A DNA stretch of 64,000 bases from Triops longicaudatus (lineage: Eukaryota; Arthropoda; Branchiopoda; Notostraca; Triopsidae): contig JAGQDJ010000016.1 in NCBI GenBank assembly GCA_022885665.1, positions 672,626-736,625 of the forward strand. The letters are read 5' to 3'. This document shows, piece by piece, positions 38,001 through 47,707 of the stretch. The notes below the pieces were generated by a model. That model was given only the letters and a program-made list of their open reading frames with translations. It did not search any database and had not been told where the DNA came from. Every line of letters starts with the position of its first letter. The first letter of the stretch is position 1. Made by a program: the position numbers and the translations under genes.

Positions 38001-40399
38001 GTAAGGAAGCCTTCTTACAAGGCCGTTGTAATAATCACACACATACGAGACAACGGGCACATACAAACGTTTTCATAAGAAATCACTTTCAACACCAAGG
38101 TCCCCAAAATGTACCTAATCAAAGTCACCTCTAACGTCTGAATGCGTGAACAACTTGGCTTGAAGGCGCATTCATGTTGCCCATGGGGACTTACGTTGCG
38201 TCAATGGAGAGTAAATACTCGAGAGAATTCACCACTGCTGAATACTGCTCTGCGAGTTAAAATTCATTGTTGTAGAAAAGGTAAGAAAAATTGAGTGAAA
38301 AAAAAAATGGTCTGGGGATAACAATTCATTGTTGCCCAACATGGAAATTCTATTCCTTTAACACGGAAGGGTTGGAGGTTGGGAAAAAAAATGTATGAAA
38401 AAAGTATGTTTACTGTTATACATTTTAATGGACGGCCTTAGGAAACATAGCTCATAGATTGTTTCCAAATTAAGTCGTATCCTGGTATAACGAACACTCA
38501 GTATAACAAATGTTAGCCTTAAGGAAGAGTCGACAGATTCAGGATTCTGTCAACGTGCAAAGTACCCGATTTAGCGAACTTGTGATTTAATGGGTCTCGC
38601 TATTGCGGGCTCAGGTTACGATTAACCATGTGTACAATATACCGACATTTTACTGTATTCTGTATACTTGAAGTTTTTTTTATACCAGAAGCTTTTCTTT
38701 ACTTTTACCCAACATTAAAATTTGTCCACTACAGCTGACAATTCGTTTAAAAAGTTTTCTTATAAGATTCAGTACAAACACTTCCGTGCCTTCCAATTAC
38801 TCGAATTTCTCGTGCTTGTGTGATTCCACGAACCATTGCCTGCGACTTTATTTAAATAGTTAATCTCCTGTTAACGCCATTGCCCATTAATAGAAAAAAA
38901 AGCCAAGCAAACCTTACACTGATTTACTTTTCAGCACGTAAAAAGGAACCCCGTCATAAAAAATGTACTAAACAAATCTACTAAATAAACAAAATCTACC
39001 TGAAAATAAAAATATTAAAAAAAACTTCTAAAACTGAAACAAAAGTAAATCAACTTACTTGCAGTTCGCACCACGCGACCGAAACTCCCGTTTGGGTATC
39101 TAATCCGCGGTAGACCGTTTTAAAGCTTCCTCGGCCGATTTCTTCCTCAAACTTAAGAAAGTGGCCATCGGGTGACGTGGCCACAGCTTTCTCCTCATCT
39201 TCCTCGTCTTCCTCTTCCGTGGCTGGTTCTTCCAAACTTCCGGTTTTCATGGGTCCCACATTGGCCAAACTCGGCTTATTATCCCCTGGCATCAACAACG
39301 GTGGCTGATTTGGCGGCTCTTTCTCACCAACTCCGAGTTCACACTCCAACACGTTGCTCGCTGGATCACGTAACGCTTCAGCCACGCCCCCTGGTAAGGT
39401 AGGAGCTGCGGCACTCGCTCCGTTCACGTGACTACTAACTTCCAGCACCACACTCAAGGCGTCTAAATTGTCCCGGAAATTAGGTTCTACATCCCCGTCA
39501 TGATCCGGATCCGCCTCCACCGAGTGCATTTGCATAGCGGACGAAGACAAACCGTTCTGTTTGGCTTTTTCCAAGGTTTTACGCTTATAATGATTCAACC
39601 CACCCTCCAACGAAGCGCTGTGTTGCTTATTCTTACGAGCTTGGGTCACCAAAGTACTTAATTGCGGTAGTGGTTGAACATTGCTCGTGCATGTAGTGTC
39701 TTTGTCTTTGTCGAGCGAAGACGATGAATCGGCCCGCGCTTTACGTAAATACAGCCGGTTACGGGCCGGACGAGGCCTGGGCGTGGTTTTCCGCGACAAA
39801 GCGTCGTGCTCGGGCGAAGAGGGTTCGTCGATCGTCACCTGACGCTTTAAACGCGACGGAGACGCTTTGCTCGCGGCCCGGGCCGCAGGTGACGCCGGCG
39901 ATGGCGACTTTGATTTAGTTTTCGGTGGTACAGCATTGTTGGTGGGAAGCTTCAACGGCGGCCAAGACTGGTCCATGTTAGCCGCTTTGACTCCGGCGGC
40001 TAAAACACGCGGCTCGGTCGGGCTTCCGACCGGCGAGGGATTGCTGGACGATTTGGGTCGCGGAATCAACCTGGCCGTGGTCGTCACGTGATGGTTATGG
40101 TGGTGGTGGGGTAGTAGTCCACTGCGGGCTGGACTGCGACTAGGACTGCGGAATTGCACTTTCAATTCTGACGAGCCGGTGCAAGGTTCTTCGAATTGGC
40201 GGGGGGTTTGAAAAACGCTGCGCATGGCCAGGTTAATCTGCTTACTACAAGGCGGGCCCAGACCGTTACTGGACGCATCTTTGTGACTACTGCCGCTGCT
40301 GTTGTGCTCTTTGTCGTCCTTGTGAGTCATGATGGATGATTTCAGGCCGTTCAGCTTCAGGCAAGGATCCACGTAAGGCTTATTCCGGACGCTGGACAT
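10715..40399 (-). CDS. WNK: WNK (with-no-lysine) serine/threonine kinase, giant Gln/Pro-rich form
   Basis: Fourteen coding exons sum to 9114 nt (3037 aa): 40399-39059, 26894-26722, 26617-26397, 26242-26085, 25020-24932, 24730-24502, 22785-21901, 18826-18681, 18589-18139, 16889-16410, 15920-12375, 12298-12152, 12072-12010 and 11899-10715. All phases close. WNKs sense chloride and osmotic stress, phosphorylate SPAK/OSR1 (Fray in flies) and through them control cation-chloride cotransporters. The order is a disordered N-terminus, kinase (417-675), a CCT/PF2-like domain (670-760), a second CCT-like domain (about 1115-1195), a Gln/Pro-rich tract and a C-terminal coiled coil. The length is near or above the largest known WNKs. 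A splice acceptor at 40454/40453 implies an upstream non-coding exon. Alternative exons are possible because several inner exons are phase 0 on both sides. Confidence 0.96.
12375..15920 (-). CDS. WNK: WNK coding exon 11: 1182-residue Gln/Pro-rich exon with RFxV motif
   Basis: The exon is 3546 nt, phase 0 on both sides. It starts VRRISRFLVKTVSEPVVDC, placing an RFxV docking motif (RFLV, residues 1397-1400) at the exon boundary. The rest is dominated by Gln, Pro, Val, Ala and Thr, with many QQ and QQQ runs and few charged residues. Around 13400-13610 it becomes a near-tandem peptide repeat built on TQPPQQ-L-V. WNK1 C-terminal regions are known to be disordered and to drive condensates on osmotic shock, and Gln-rich versions are known from invertebrates. 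I infer the same role here. Antisense open frames over it are compositional shadows. Confidence 0.94.
15921..16409 (-). other. WNK intron 10
   Basis: A 489-bp AT-rich intron with A-rich runs on the plus strand. No further exon is seen. Confidence 0.7.
16410..18826 (-). CDS. WNK: WNK coding exons 8-10: second CCT-like domain and Ser/Pro linker
   Basis: Exon 8 (18826-18681) encodes GGTRPSTPDLCLSHD. Exon 9 (18589-18139) has a basic, possibly nuclear-localising KRRRTTEKGPR and then a second CCT-like module (VTFKFDWEDTVALDIVNNLV, HHIEILADQIEDVI) resembling the second conserved domain of vertebrate WNKs. Exon 10 (16889-16410) is Ser/Thr/Pro/Ala-rich with an RSYSLD motif. Exon 10 is 480 nt and phase 0 on both sides, a candidate cassette exon. 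Confidence 0.9.
16890..18138 (-). other. WNK intron 9 with palindrome and trinucleotide run
   Basis: A 1.25-kb intron. It contains an ATA/AAT trinucleotide run at 17361-17390, a transposon-end-like stretch near 17509-17540 and a 42-bp near-perfect palindrome at 17587-17628. No coding exon is supported. Confidence 0.65.
17587..17628. repeat. 42-bp near-perfect palindrome
   Basis: Two 20-bp arms (TTTCCTGTAAAGAGGCAAAC and its exact reverse complement) flank a 2-bp TT spacer. The arms do not extend as a perfect match, but flanking sequence shows weak further symmetry (AATTCGATT on the left, ATCGAAT on the right). The loop is too small for a typical microRNA hairpin. It is probably a relic of a palindromic mobile element or an inverted duplication. 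Confidence 0.9.
18827..21900 (-). other. WNK intron 7
   Basis: A 3.07-kb AT-rich intron. It has a 39-bp A run at 20011-20049 followed by a GC-richer stretch, and several short spurious frames on both strands. No exon with matching phase or conserved content is seen. Confidence 0.6.
20011..20049 (+). repeat. 39-bp uninterrupted A tract
   Basis: The run follows CCGGTATG and precedes CGTGATTACAG. It could be the tail of an old retroposed copy on the plus strand or slippage-expanded simple sequence; I could not find a target-site duplication. Confidence 0.85.
21901..22785 (-). CDS. WNK: WNK coding exon 7: end of first CCT domain and Gln/Pro-rich linker
   Basis: The exon opens AKTGMLFDEDSKVVAKLLRT, completing the helical end of the CCT-like domain, then QVQMLLKDREQERRKHE. 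The remaining roughly 250 residues are Pro/Gln/Val/His-rich and disordered. It is phase 0 on both sides, so skipping it would keep the frame. The previous donor has a long A run directly after GT (minus-strand view). Confidence 0.9.
22786..24501 (-). other. WNK intron 6
   Basis: A 1.7-kb intron without supported exons. It holds an E2F-like palindromic word (TTTTCGCGCCAAAA, 23427-23440) and a pair of identical 16-bp direct repeats at 24051 and 24096. Confidence 0.6.
24051..24111. repeat. Pair of 16-bp direct repeats
   Basis: CCTCGACTTACGCGGT occurs at 24051-24066 and again at 24096-24111, 45 bp apart. The word resembles terminal sequences of pogo/Tigger-type DNA transposons (AACCTCG-like start). 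The family link is by resemblance only. Confidence 0.6.
24502..26894 (-). CDS. WNK: WNK coding exons 2-6: kinase core and first CCT-like domain
   Basis: Exon 2 begins EKKLNKYERQRFREEAEMLK and carries HPNIVRFYDYWE. Exon 3 carries IIHRDLKCDNIFI (catalytic Asp543) and KIGDLGLATLKNRSFAKSV. The DLG with Leu563 and Leu565 corresponds to the chloride-binding pocket of WNK1. Ser572 and Ser576 match the activation-loop sites Ser378 and Ser382. Exon 4 gives [20 protein letters not shown] and exon 5 the end of the C-lobe. Exon 6 begins the autoinhibitory CCT/PF2-like domain (FRLRVLDPKKR, NEAIQFEFHVHNDDADELA). The introns are 104, 154, about 1.06 kb and 201 bp. All catalytic residues are present, so the enzyme should be active. 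Confidence 0.95.
25021..26084 (-). other. WNK intron 4
   Basis: A 1.06-kb AT-rich intron between the exon ending at 26085 and the one starting at 25020. I see nothing else in it. Confidence 0.65.
31369..31652. repeat. Degenerate pogo/Tigger-like MITE with inverted ends
   Basis: The left end reads CGGTAAAATCTCGCTATACC after TA. The right end, read inverted, is CAGTAAAATCTCGTTATAAC. These are imperfect terminal inverted repeats about 283 bp apart, with extra inner copies of the TATAACG word (near 31327, 31497-31545 and 31562). No transposase remains. The CAGTAAAA...CG start is typical of pogo/Tigger-type elements; assignment is by resemblance. Confidence 0.55.
33128..33157. other. C-homopolymer containing a 9-N assembly gap
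   Basis: Positions 33136-33144 are N, flanked by runs of 8 and 13 C. The true tract length is unknown. On the minus (WNK) strand this is a G run able to form a quadruplex and hard to sequence, which explains the gap. Confidence 0.95.
34461..34550 (+). repeat. Dispersed repeat copy A (CCCGCTTGTAA family)
   Basis: It contains ACCCGCTTGTAAGGGACTTC followed about 30 bp later by AAGTACCAGA. A second copy with the same order is at about 36490-36585, and the core recurs in the array at 3361-3700. It looks like non-coding transposon remains. Confidence 0.55.
36490..36585 (+). repeat. Dispersed repeat copy B (CCCGCTTGTAA family)
   Basis: It contains ACCCGCTTGTAAAAGACTTC and then AAGTACCAGA, in the same orientation and order as the copy near 34488. 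The similarity extends weakly upstream (GTGGTGCTGAA here, GTAGCGTTGAA there). Confidence 0.55.
39059..40399 (-). CDS. WNK: WNK coding exon 1: disordered N-terminus and start of kinase
   Basis: The frame opens upstream on a TTG, but the ATG at 40399 (MSSVRNKPYVDPC) is the first real start codon. About 415 residues are Ser/Pro/Arg-rich and low in complexity, then the kinase begins at FEEEIGRGSFKTVYRGL. The glycine-rich loop holds Lys427, equivalent to the catalytic Lys233 of human WNK1. The usual subdomain II lysine is replaced by Cys444 in VAWCELQ, the defining WNK feature; the Lys-Cys spacing of 17 equals that of human WNK1. The exon ends at CAA|gtaagt in phase 0. Confidence 0.95.
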
Positions 40400-40453
40400 A
40401 ATAAACCAAGGGGCACGCAACAATCAAATATGGACTCGACATAACGCTACGAC

Positions 40454-42643
40454 CTGCGAGGAAAAATAAATTATTAAACAACGCACTTGACTGTCAATGA
40501 TTTTTCGTTCTTACAATTAATTTGTTTTTGAAAAATCTAAAAATAATCATAGAAATTCTATATTCATTCATGTACATTATATACGATTACAATACATTTA
40601 ATTAGTTAATAAATCACATTAAAAATCAGAAAAAAATCTTAAATTCATTATTGACTGTTACATATACTGAAAATTCTTTGTTTACACATTTCCTTGGCGA
40701 AAGAATCTACATCATAATTATGAGACATCTATAGCATAATTAGGTAAATGTACAAGTTAACTTAGATTAGGCTAAGTAAATGTCGGCTATTTTAAGTTAG
40801 TTTTGGTAACGAAAACCTCACGTAAATTGGCGAAGGAAATTTGGTTCGGTAAAATTAAGGTTATTTTAGAGTAGGTTCTGAAGATTCGTTGTTGCTTACT
40901 ATTAAGCTCGTTATTATAGCTTCTTGGATTAGAATAGTAGGCTTAAGTTATTGAAGAACTCACCCTGGGGCTAAGATCAGCCTACTTTTGACACCTCAGG
41001 GTTACACCTATTGTGTAGCTTACAATTTCCCCTCTCAAGACGTAACGGACGTATTGGATTCTTGTGAGGGTTTTTGACGTGAGCACAAACACTAAACAAA
41101 ATTTGGAAGTTGTTTTAAGTCCGAAATGCAGGTGAAATCAGCTCAAGGTAGAAGGCATAAGCAAGCATGTTACACACAACAGCTAAGGGAGAGAAAGTTG
41201 ATTATAAATATACACTATTCACAACACTTGGGCTGATAACCTGCATCACTTCTTCACGTATATAGGTCGATAGCTAACAGCAGACTGGGAAACGAGGACT
41301 TGGCGTGAGTTACAAAGGAACCCCGAACCGAACCCAAGGTAATCGGACAGAGAAAAATCGAATTTTCGGTCGGAATTTCCTTGTAAGGTCATCTTGTGGA
41401 AGCCTTGCGTATCACAGACCGGGTAGTCACAGTTACTTAGAGTAGATGGCGTGGAAGACGGTGGTAACGCGGGAAAATTATAAAATTCGGATTTGGGTAA
41501 TGCAACTTATTTTACGAGAAATAAGAAGTAAAATAACGTGAGAGTATTAGGGTCTCCAGTAAAAAATAACTAAGTTAACTGATAGATTCTACCTCACTAT
41601 ATTATACTAACAACAAACGGAAGCTGATGCGTTTCCATTATTTTTTTTTTAATTCTTCCACCCATACACAACCATAATTTTTCAAGAAACTTGGACATTA
41701 GTTGAAGAATGGTCAAGCACATCACTAATAAGACAACCACGAGATAGTCGGAAATTATATTCAAGTCCCATTTTCGATTTCGGACTAAAATTTTCAAATC
41801 ATATGTTTCTTTAGGGATGCAATAATTACAATTATACATTTTTAAAGTTTTCGGAAATACCATTTCCGTCAAAATCTTTTTAAATGTGTTAAATTTGAGA
41901 ATTTCTAACTTATTTAACAATATTTCGTTTAAAATTTTAACTATTGAATATTTGGAACGACACGAGTCAAAGCACATAATTCTGAAAGCAAGGCTAGATC
42001 CTTATCTTTCGAAAGTGAGGCTTCAGAAGGTGCCAAAAAGAAAGGAGATTCGGAAACTGTGGACAAAGCTTTTCTTAAAAAATCAAGTTTTCTGTAGATT
42101 TAAGTGAAGGCATTTTGAACAGGTGATGGTTATGTCGTAAATGCTCTTGGCGTTGAATGGTTTGACCGGGTTTTGTGCCATTAGAGCTTAGGATTAGTGA
42201 CGACCTTGATATTCCATTGTGCAAACAAATATCTTTGGTTCGAGCAAAGAAAACGCAGTAGTTTCAACGTTTCAAGCATTCCTGTTTCGCATCAGTCGAA
42301 ACCCTTGCGGTCTCGTCCGTTGTATTCTACTCCCAGTTTCTGTCCACTAGCGAAGGAATGAAACGCAGCCCAGACTAAAATTAGCAAAGAAAGGTAGTCA
42401 AGCCGTACCGGAAAAATGTCTCATTCCGAAACGCTGCTCATTAGGCGCGCCACGTGTGTCTTCCCGCTTAAATAGCTTATTTACGTCTCATAGTGCCATC
42501 TATTGAAACTTTTAGCTACTAACGAATCAAGTTGAATGGCGGGCGCGGGGTTGTTATTGTGCCCATGTTAAGAAGTGACGTCGGGAAAGTTCGATAGAAA
42601 ACCTGTAAAAAGCAGCCAATTCTTCTTTTCTCCTCTGATTTCT
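40454..42643. other. Divergent WNK/SKP2 upstream region
   Basis: The WNK side has a minus-strand acceptor (CTCGCAG, intron ending at 40454), so an untranslated WNK exon probably lies further right. The SKP2 side has a strong donor (TTCT|GTAAGT, near 42648) and the matching acceptor (TTTTTCTGATTTAG) just before the ATG, implying a 5' UTR intron. Sequence around 42430-42600 is less AT-rich and includes a TGACGTC word; promoter placement there is inference. No other gene is seen. Confidence 0.5.
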
Positions 42644-42816
42644 GTAAGTTACTTATCCTTTTACATCAAATACTCCTTAGATTAACTTTTAAAGCCTTAT
42701 CATTGGCATTTTTAAAGTAATTTCATTGTTACGTCAACGTGGCAAATTGGCGCCGGAAATGAATAATTTCACTTCCATTTTTAATTAATAACCCTTAAAT
42801 TTTTTTCTGATTTAGA

Positions 42817-45175
42817 ATGGACTGCTTAAATAACGATATTATGGAAGAAATGGGCGTTTCCATGATCCTGGAAGAAGAATTATGTGCACAAGCAATGGAC
42901 GACATAACTCCCAATAACAGCCAAAGCCTTCCGAGCAAAGTTTTGATGCCAACCGATGCCAATAGTCAAAATCAGGCCCAACGAGGAACTTGCCATTCTC
43001 AAGGTCCCAAACACAAACGCACCACGCCGTCCAAGCACCTCAGAAAATCCCATAGCACCAATTCTCTGTCGTCCGAATCTCAAGCGATTCATTTGAGTGT
43101 CCATGCCGAAAATTCTTTAGACGATATCCCAGAAGAATTCTTCCTTTTCAAACGAAGAAGACTTGATGGACCTTTACACCGTGGTGGTAGCTCCTTTCAG
43201 ATTTTTTTCTCTTTCTTTCACAATTTGAAATAATTTTATGTAATATTATGTCTTATTTCTACTATCAGACGTTTTTGGCCGGCTGCCAGATGAATTAATG
43301 CTTCACATCTTCTACTGGCTGCCCAAATCGACACTGGGCAGGTGTGCCCAGGTTTGCAAACGGTGGAAGCGTTTAGCCCATGAGAAAATCTTCTGGAGAA
43401 AACTCGATTTAAGCGAACGGTCTTTGAATCCTGGCACACTTGGAAGCGTACTCCAAAGAAGTCCTGAAATTCTGCGATTAGCCAAAACTACCGTAACTGA
43501 AACTTTTTTTAAATCCTTTTTAAGTTTCTCGTGAATAATTATCAATTATTTTTCGTGTGAAAATCCAACGTATTTCGTGAATGGCTTGTCACTGACTTAC
43601 GTGTTTCTTTTTTTTAAAAAAAAAAAATCTGTTAAAGTGTTTTTCTATTTATTTATTTTTTCATGGTTTTACTTTATTTTATTTCCCTTATTTTTTTATT
43701 TTGAAATAATTTTGATTTCGTATTAAATAGATCCGCGACCCTGTGATTTTCCCTAGCTCTTTAGAATCACTTTCTGTGAATACGCTTTCTTACCTCGACT
43801 TGAGTATGGCCACTATTTCTCCTGCAGGTAATTATCGTATTTGTTTTTATTATTATTATTGTTGTTGTTGTTATTATTTTAAAGAATTTGATTAAGTATA
43901 TATTTGACAGATTTATTCACATTGCTAAGTGGCTGTAAAAGCTTGAGGAAGCTTAGTCTGGAAAATTGCATTGTATCGGACCCTGTTTGCGCAGCCTTAG
44001 CGGGGAATACTTCAATGGAGGTGCTAAATATGTCTATGATCCGAGGCTTAACCCTTACCGGCCTCAAATTCATCCTCTCTGACTGTCTCAAGTAAATATC
44101 CTTTCTTATATTATCATCCTTTTTATGATCTTTTTATTATATTAACATCCTTTATTATATATTAGTAAACTCATTAAAGTTTTTGAAACTCACCAATAAT
44201 TCCGTTTGTTACATTTGAATGATTTCTTTCGGTATTATTTATTTAGGATTTTATCACCCTTTATTTCGTTGATTTTTTTTTAATTGCTGATTCGACGTGA
44301 CTGATAATTTTTTGGTCATTGTTAGGTTATTAGAGTGGAACTTGGCATGGGCTCAACTGCCTTCCGATGCCGTAGACCTTTTATCCAATCAGCTGATGCC
44401 TAATATCGAGCGACTTAACCTTAGCGGCTGCCGAGACACACTACAAGATTCTCGTGAGTTCAACACTGTTATTGAAAAAAAATATCTACGCAAACAAATT
44501 AACAATTAACGCTTTAGACATTCAGCGATTGTGCCAACGATGTCCTTCCTTAGTCGAATTAGACATCAGCGACGCCGTTGCATTAACCTCGAACGCTGTC
44601 GAATACATCAGTGCCTTAGCAAAGCTAGAAAGCTTATCCATGAGCCGCTGTTATAACATTCTTCCAGCAGCCTTCTTGTAAGTATACTTCTCTATACAGA
44701 AAATTACCTCACCAAACTTTCTGTGCTAACGGCTGATCATCCGTTAAATATTTTTCCATTTTTGGAGAGTAAAGTTCTGACTAATTATGCTTTTTTGCCG
44801 AATTATTTCTAAAAACCATTGCCCGAGATATAAAAGAAGTTTTGTAGTTTCCTGAAGGGGCAGCAAGTACGTTGCCGTCGTTTTTCTTGAATACTGTACA
44901 TTTTTATTAGTATTCCTCTTTAGTTTTATAGAAACACTTTTTGCTTTCTGAATTTTTTTAATTACTTTTATTAATTTTTGTTTTTCAGGTCATTGCAAGA
45001 CTGTCGTTCGTTAGTATATTTGAACATCTTCGGTTCTTACCCGGATTCGGCCTTATCTACCCTCAAAGGGAGCTTACTAGGAACGGACATTAACCGATTC
45101 ATGTTTTCCAGTATCGCCCGACCCACTGTTGGTTTTAGACGGACCAGCGTATGGGGCCTGCGGATTCGTGACTGA
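42817..45175 (+). CDS. SKP2: SKP2-type F-box/leucine-rich-repeat protein
   Basis: Seven coding exons (42817-43186, 43269-43492, 43731-43827, 43911-44091, 44326-44453, 44518-44677, 44989-45175) sum to 448 aa. The N-terminus is disordered with a basic patch (FKRRRLDG) before the F-box at about 124-165 (VFGRLPDELMLHIFYWLPK, QVCKRWKRLAHEKIFWRKLD). About seven to eight leucine-rich repeats follow, including LRKLSLENC, IERLNLSGCRDTLQDS and LESLSMSRCYNILP. The last strand, SSIARPTVGFRR, is highly specific to SKP2. SKP2 is the substrate receptor of SCF ubiquitin ligase and targets CDK inhibitors such as p27 with the help of CKS1. The introns are short (64-311 bp). The protein stops at WGLRIRD, without the longer C-terminal tail of the human protein. 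It converges on MTRF1L. Confidence 0.94.
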
Positions 45176-45302
45176 TAGCGAGAATTTTTAAAACCATTTT
45201 TTTTTTCTAAAGAGCGGGGATAATGAATGGCAAGGTGGGGGAAAGAGGGTGTTAGAGCTAGTTTGCAATGAATTTGAAACGCGAAATTCTGATTTTAATA
45301 TT

Positions 45303-45308
45303 TTTATT
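45303..45308 (-). terminator. Polyadenylation signal of MTRF1L
   Basis: AATAAA on the minus strand lies 48 bp past the MTRF1L stop and within about 130 bp of the SKP2 stop on the other strand. Confidence 0.65.
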
Positions 45309-45355
45309 GAGCTAAAACTGTACAACAAGTTGGCATCGCTTGAAAAGGCAAACAA

Positions 45356-47274
45356 TTAGGCACTAAAAGTTGAAAGCAGCTCCGCAAGTCGTTCTTGGCG
45401 CTCTTCTTCTTGTAGTCTGGCAAGCAATTCTTGCAAAGGAGCGCCACCTTGGAGGAATAAGGGTAAATTGTGAAGGGTGACACCAATGCGATGATCGGTG
45501 ACGCGATCTTGGGGGAAATTGTAGGTTCGAATCTTTTCTGAACGGCCGCTCGTACCCACCTGGAAAAATATCAGATTCAGCCGTGTTATTACATAACTTT
45601 ATTTTGAATCACTGAAGTGATGTTGCGAAAAAATATACATTTAAATCTAGCGTATACGCATGTTTCTTTATCATTTATGCCTTAGTTTACTCGGTATAAA
45701 ACGCAAAACAAGTGAAACGAAAATAGGGTTCCTTTACGTAGACTCGGTGGTTTGACCGCTAGGGGCGCTAGAAGATGAAACCACCACTTTGGAGTTTTGC
45801 TTTAAAATAATACTCATCAATTTAATTTTTATTACGGTGTAAAAGAAAAATATCTAAATTTTTACTCTCCATCTTCAATTTACTCAACCAATATTGCGTT
45901 TTTCATAGAAAAATCGTCAAAGAACAAGTTTTTGGCATGCAATTTCCGCTTCTTGGCTTTTGAAAACAATTTCAAAATCATACTTGCAATTTACGGTTCG
46001 AATGAACAACGGCTAAACGTTTCTCTTGTTCTTGCTGATACAATTTTGCCCGTAGATTGATGAGCGCTTGCTGCCGGTTCTGTATTTGCGAACGGTGCAC
46101 TTGGCACTCGACTACCACGCCTGTTACATAAAAGAAATTAACCGAAAGCTTCCAACAGAAAAAATTATTTAAATCAGAAAAATTAGAAAATCTAAAATTA
46201 TAAAAGTAATGAAAGAACCTGTTGGTATGTGCGTAATGCGAACGGCAGATTCTGTAGTATTGACATGTTGACCTCCGGCTCCGCTGGCGCGTTTCGTGTC
46301 GATCTTGAGATCTTTGGCCGCGATCTGAACTTCGATTTCGCTTGGTTGGGGCAAAACGGCCACGGAGGCGGTGCTTGTATGCACCCGACCGGCTTTTTCC
46401 GTCTTTGGAACGCGCTGCACTCGGTGAACGCCGCCTTCCAGACACAAGGTACGGTAAACGTTCGATCCAGACAGTACGGCACTCGCGTGTCTTACGCCAC
46501 CTGAAAGATAAATAAACACAATTGTTTACGCATTTTCGAAAAATAACAGCATTGCAGTGATACATGTAAAAGTAAATACTAATATTAACAAAAAATAAAA
46601 ATAATAACGAAGGTGTTTTCTAAAAGATATTAAAAAATAAAAAAGGGCACAGAATGCAAACCTAAGTCCGTAGTTTCGTAGCTCAAGGGTTGGAAATCCC
46701 AACCGTACTCGGAAGACAAACCAGCGTACATACTGAAAAGGTCTCCAGCGAAAAGCATGGCTTCTTGACCTCCGACACCGGCTGAAATCTCCATCAGTGC
46801 GCCTTCGGATGAAATCTGCTCATCGGGTAATAAAACTTCTACAGTCTGAAACGTTATAAAAGTAATATGAATATTCAGAACGATGAACAAATTTTTGCTA
46901 AATGAATAATGATTTACTTGGTCGTAGATAAGATCTAATTTGCTTTCTAATCGTGACTGTTCTTCTTCAACGAGTTTACGCATTTCTTCACTACTTTCCT
47001 GTAGTAATAGGCGAAGCTCTTCGAGCTCATTTTGACAATTTTTGGCCTGGGAGGCTAAATCTTTCAATGTCTCGGCTGCAAATGGCGACAGTGGAAGATG
47101 AGAAGCCGCTACATTAGCGAAATTGTCTTCCGGTTCTTCTAATTTCTTATACAGGTAGCTCCACAAAAGCTCTACATGTTTATTTTTGGTGCTGTAATGA
47201 TAACTGGCAGTTCTGAACTGCTGTGGAATGACTTTTCTCGCCAGCGAGCGAACAAAGCTCAGTGGAACTGGCAT
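45356..47274 (-). CDS. MTRF1L: Mitochondrial peptide chain release factor, MTRF1L type
   Basis: Five exons (47274-46918, 46845-46662, 46500-46219, 46120-45984, 45559-45356) give 387 aa, close to the human protein. The start at 47274 gives a basic, Ser-rich mitochondrial presequence (MPVPLSFVRSLARKVIPQQF); an in-frame ATG at 47370 is possible but less fitting. The order is N-terminal helices, the codon-recognition region with PKT (residues 212-214, in RVPKTEKAGRVHTS), then GAGGQHVN with GGQ at 256-258 that triggers peptidyl-tRNA hydrolysis, then TSGRSEKIRTYNFPQDRVTD. The PxT loop has no insertion, which favours MTRF1L (reads UAA and UAG) over MTRF1. It is divergent from KIF2 and convergent with SKP2. 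Confidence 0.94.
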
Positions 47275-47707
47275 GGTTATGTTATTATTTATGTTGATAC
47301 ACGCTAATCCTTGAACGGCGAATCGCAAGAAAAAGAATGAGCCTTTATTTTTCTTCCTCATAGTACTCATATGTTATAATATATAATAAAATAATATTAA
47401 ATATGTTATAATATATAATAAAATATATATGATAATTCAGCAGCGTTATTATGGTTTTACTAGCTTTGGCCTATTTCCTGTTCGCAGATCAAATGCTTGT
47501 TTCTTGAGAGCAAGTCCTTTACCAAACGTTACCATGCCAACCGGTTTTTAACTGTTGTGAGCATGCGCTCCCTGGAGGGCCAGAGCAGAAGGAGTTGGAC
47601 GGTTAGGATTGACAGTGTCTCCCGGAGATTTTCATGTTTTGTGCATTTTTAATGTAATTTTTTTATATTTTGTCCTCGTTTGGGTCTGAATTCCTTACCG
47701 ACTCGCA
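47275..47707. promoter_or_regulatory. Bidirectional promoter region MTRF1L/KIF2
   Basis: Only 433 bp separate the two ATGs, so both 5' UTRs and promoters must share it, unless upstream exons exist. It contains a 32-bp-period duplication (ATATGTTATAATATATAATA at 47369 and 47401) and a GC-richer part near 47540-47620 that is the likelier core promoter. Confidence 0.5.
47369..47424. repeat. 32-bp tandem duplication of an AT-rich word
   Basis: A 24-bp word beginning ATATGTTATAATATATAATA occurs exactly at 47369-47392 and 47401-47424. It lies in the shared MTRF1L/KIF2 upstream region. Confidence 0.85.

Larger units (their letters stand above)
26895..39058 (-). other. WNK intron 1, 12.2 kb
   Basis: The largest intron splits the kinase domain after VAWCELQ. 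It is AT-rich with many short spurious frames and no defensible embedded gene. It contains pogo/Tigger-like terminal-repeat fragments (30940, 31321-31652, 38480-38660), two copies of a dispersed repeat (34488 and 36520) and a C-tract with an assembly gap (33128-33157). A size this far above its neighbours suggests repeat accumulation, intronic regulatory DNA or an internal promoter; the sequence does not decide. Confidence 0.65.

Noticed and set aside
40400..40423. Extended WNK start upstream of the ATG at 40399
   Set aside because: The upstream codon is TTG, and a splice acceptor at 40454/40453 marks the start of this exon, so the stretch is best read as 5' UTR.
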